Shown: positions 63,572-64,000 of the stretch, in pieces
How the letters are laid out: each line of letters opens with the position of its first letter
How positions within the stretch are numbered: the first letter of the stretch is position 1
NCBI GenBank assembly: GCA_002716355.1
Contig: PBAU01000010.1
Span: 59,645 to 123,644, forward strand
Reading direction: 5' to 3'
DNA: 64,000 nucleotides
Source: a bacterium
GTDB taxonomy: Bacteria; UBP7; UBA6624
Notes under the pieces: model-generated
Databases searched by the model: none
What the model was told of the DNA's origin: nothing
The model's input: the letters and a program-made list of their open reading frames with translations, nothing else
Program-made: the position numbers and the translations under genes

Positions 63572-64000
63572 ATGAACACTAAATATCTATGGCTTATAGC
63601 TGGTTTAATCATTTTGGTTTTATCCACCTCAGAGCCAGAAGAAGGCAACAGGATGCAAATGATCCAAATGACAAAACAGGAAGGAAATGACTGGAGTCAA
63701 GAAAGAATGGAAGATTGGCGTGAGGTTGAAATGAAGCGAAGGGAGATGATGGAAAGAGGCAATTGGGACCGAGATGAGATGGGAGACAGGCGCGAGATGG
63801 AAAGAGGCAATTGGGACCGAGATGAGATGGAAAAAGATATTAGAGTTTTTCATTTTGAAACAAGCAACCCTGACGAAGCTAGAAAAAAAATGGCTGAAAT
63901 GATGGAAAGCATTGTAAAAGGCATGGGCAATATGCACATGGAGAAAGGCTGGGACATGAAAGGCAAAGGCATGGAGAAAGGCTGGGACATGAAAGGCAAA
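63572..64000 (+). CDS. Secreted Met/Trp/charge-rich repeat protein, 3' truncated by the window
   Basis: At least 143 residues, open to the window end. The start has a strong ribosome site and a signal-like N-terminus (MNTKYLWLIAGLIILVLSTS). The mature part is unusually rich in Met, Trp, Lys, Glu, Arg and Asp. It contains two MERGNWDRDEM units 16 residues apart and, near the end, repeats of MEKGWDMKGKG. No catalytic motif is visible. Met-rich secreted proteins sometimes bind copper or resist oxidation, but that is only a possibility. The divergent neighbour is the membrane WD40 protein. Confidence 0.8.
   Translation, partial: MNTKYLWLIAGLIILVLSTSEPEEGNRMQMIQMTKQEGNDWSQERMEDWREVEMKRREMMERGNWDRDEMGDRREMERGNWDRDEMEKDIRVFHFETSNPDEARKKMAEMMESIVKGMGNMHMEKGWDMKGKGMEKGWDMKGK
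63749..63830. repeat. Two identical 34-base direct repeats, 48 bases apart
   Basis: Copies at 63749-63782 and 63797-63830 are identical and in frame (offset 16 codons). Each encodes MERGNWDRDEM in the Met-rich gene. Confidence 0.9.
63938..64000. repeat. 33-base tandem repeat running off the window
   Basis: One full 33-base unit (63938-63970) and 30 bases of a second identical copy (63971-64000) encode MEKGWDMKGKG units. The array may continue beyond the window. Confidence 0.9.

Noticed and set aside
63749-64000. Repeats as a possible CRISPR array
   Set aside because: Repeats are in frame inside one coding sequence, with unequal spacing and no variable spacers; they encode protein repeats.

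Overview
This window is a gene-dense, visibly AT-rich stretch of a bacterial chromosome. Intergenic gaps are mostly under 60 bases and many genes overlap by 1-26 bases. LptB and an LptF/LptG permease point to an outer membrane with LPS-type lipid, so the cell is probably Gram-negative (diderm). The compact layout, missing accessory domains (ThrRS without TGS, short EF-Ts, short RsmI) and GatA/GatB suggest a streamlined, free-living, possibly marine lineage. Zinc-ribbon/WD40 proteins, a large zincin protease and a multihaem cytochrome fusion occur in Planctomycetota-like and other environmental phyla, but I cannot fix the phylum from the sequence alone. No rRNA, phage, insertion sequence or CRISPR array was seen.

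Layout. (1) 1-963 (+): a membrane protein, possibly cut by the window edge, and a DUF212/PAP2-like protein. (2) 993-33638 (-): an almost unbroken 32-kb leftward run of core genes. Read in transcription order it holds a glutaredoxin-like protein, a Moco oxidoreductase, a thiolase, a tetrahaem cytochrome lipoprotein, rpsB-tsf-pyrH-frr-uppS-cdsA-rseP-GT2-rimP-nusA-infB-rbfA-nrnA, a hypothetical, a beta-decarboxylating dehydrogenase, lptB-lptF-rsmI, tRNA-Tyr/Gly/Thr, and tuf-rpmG-secE-nusG-rplK-rplA-rplJ-rplL-rpoB-rpoC. rpmG and secE are small genes that are easily missed. (3) 33671-40935: an unknown lipoprotein (+), then Mn-type SOD, a large zinc metalloprotease and an SNF2 helicase (-). (4) 40969-48320 (+): an amino-sugar/glycosyltransferase trio, purH, a LeuD and LeuA-like pair and a secreted beta-propeller. 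(5) 48310-57226 (-): tRNA-Ile2/Met and Val, a C4 zinc-ribbon coiled coil, cysS, tRNA-Gly/Cys/Val, thrS-infC-rpmI-rplT-gatA-gatB and a hypothetical. (6) 57270-59561 (+): a cobalamin riboswitch, a beta-propeller lipoprotein and a BtuF-like binding protein. (7) 59538-63513 (-): a pair of WD40 proteins, one with a zinc ribbon and one with a membrane anchor. (8) 63572-end (+): a secreted Met/Trp/charge-rich repeat protein that runs off the window.

How the genes work together: most of the window is transcription, translation and envelope biogenesis. The most interesting accessory unit is the riboswitch-controlled B12 module at 57270-59561. Its first gene resembles in architecture (lipoprotein plus propeller) the BtuG surface B12-capture proteins of Bacteroidetes. 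The second oddity is the right edge, where a perfect 20-bp palindrome separates a membrane-anchored WD40 protein from a divergent Met-rich repeat protein. Several core proteins also carry lineage-specific changes: a ~250-residue insertion in RpoC, an Ala/Glu tail on L11, a duplicated N-terminus in L35 and a CysRS with altered signature motifs.
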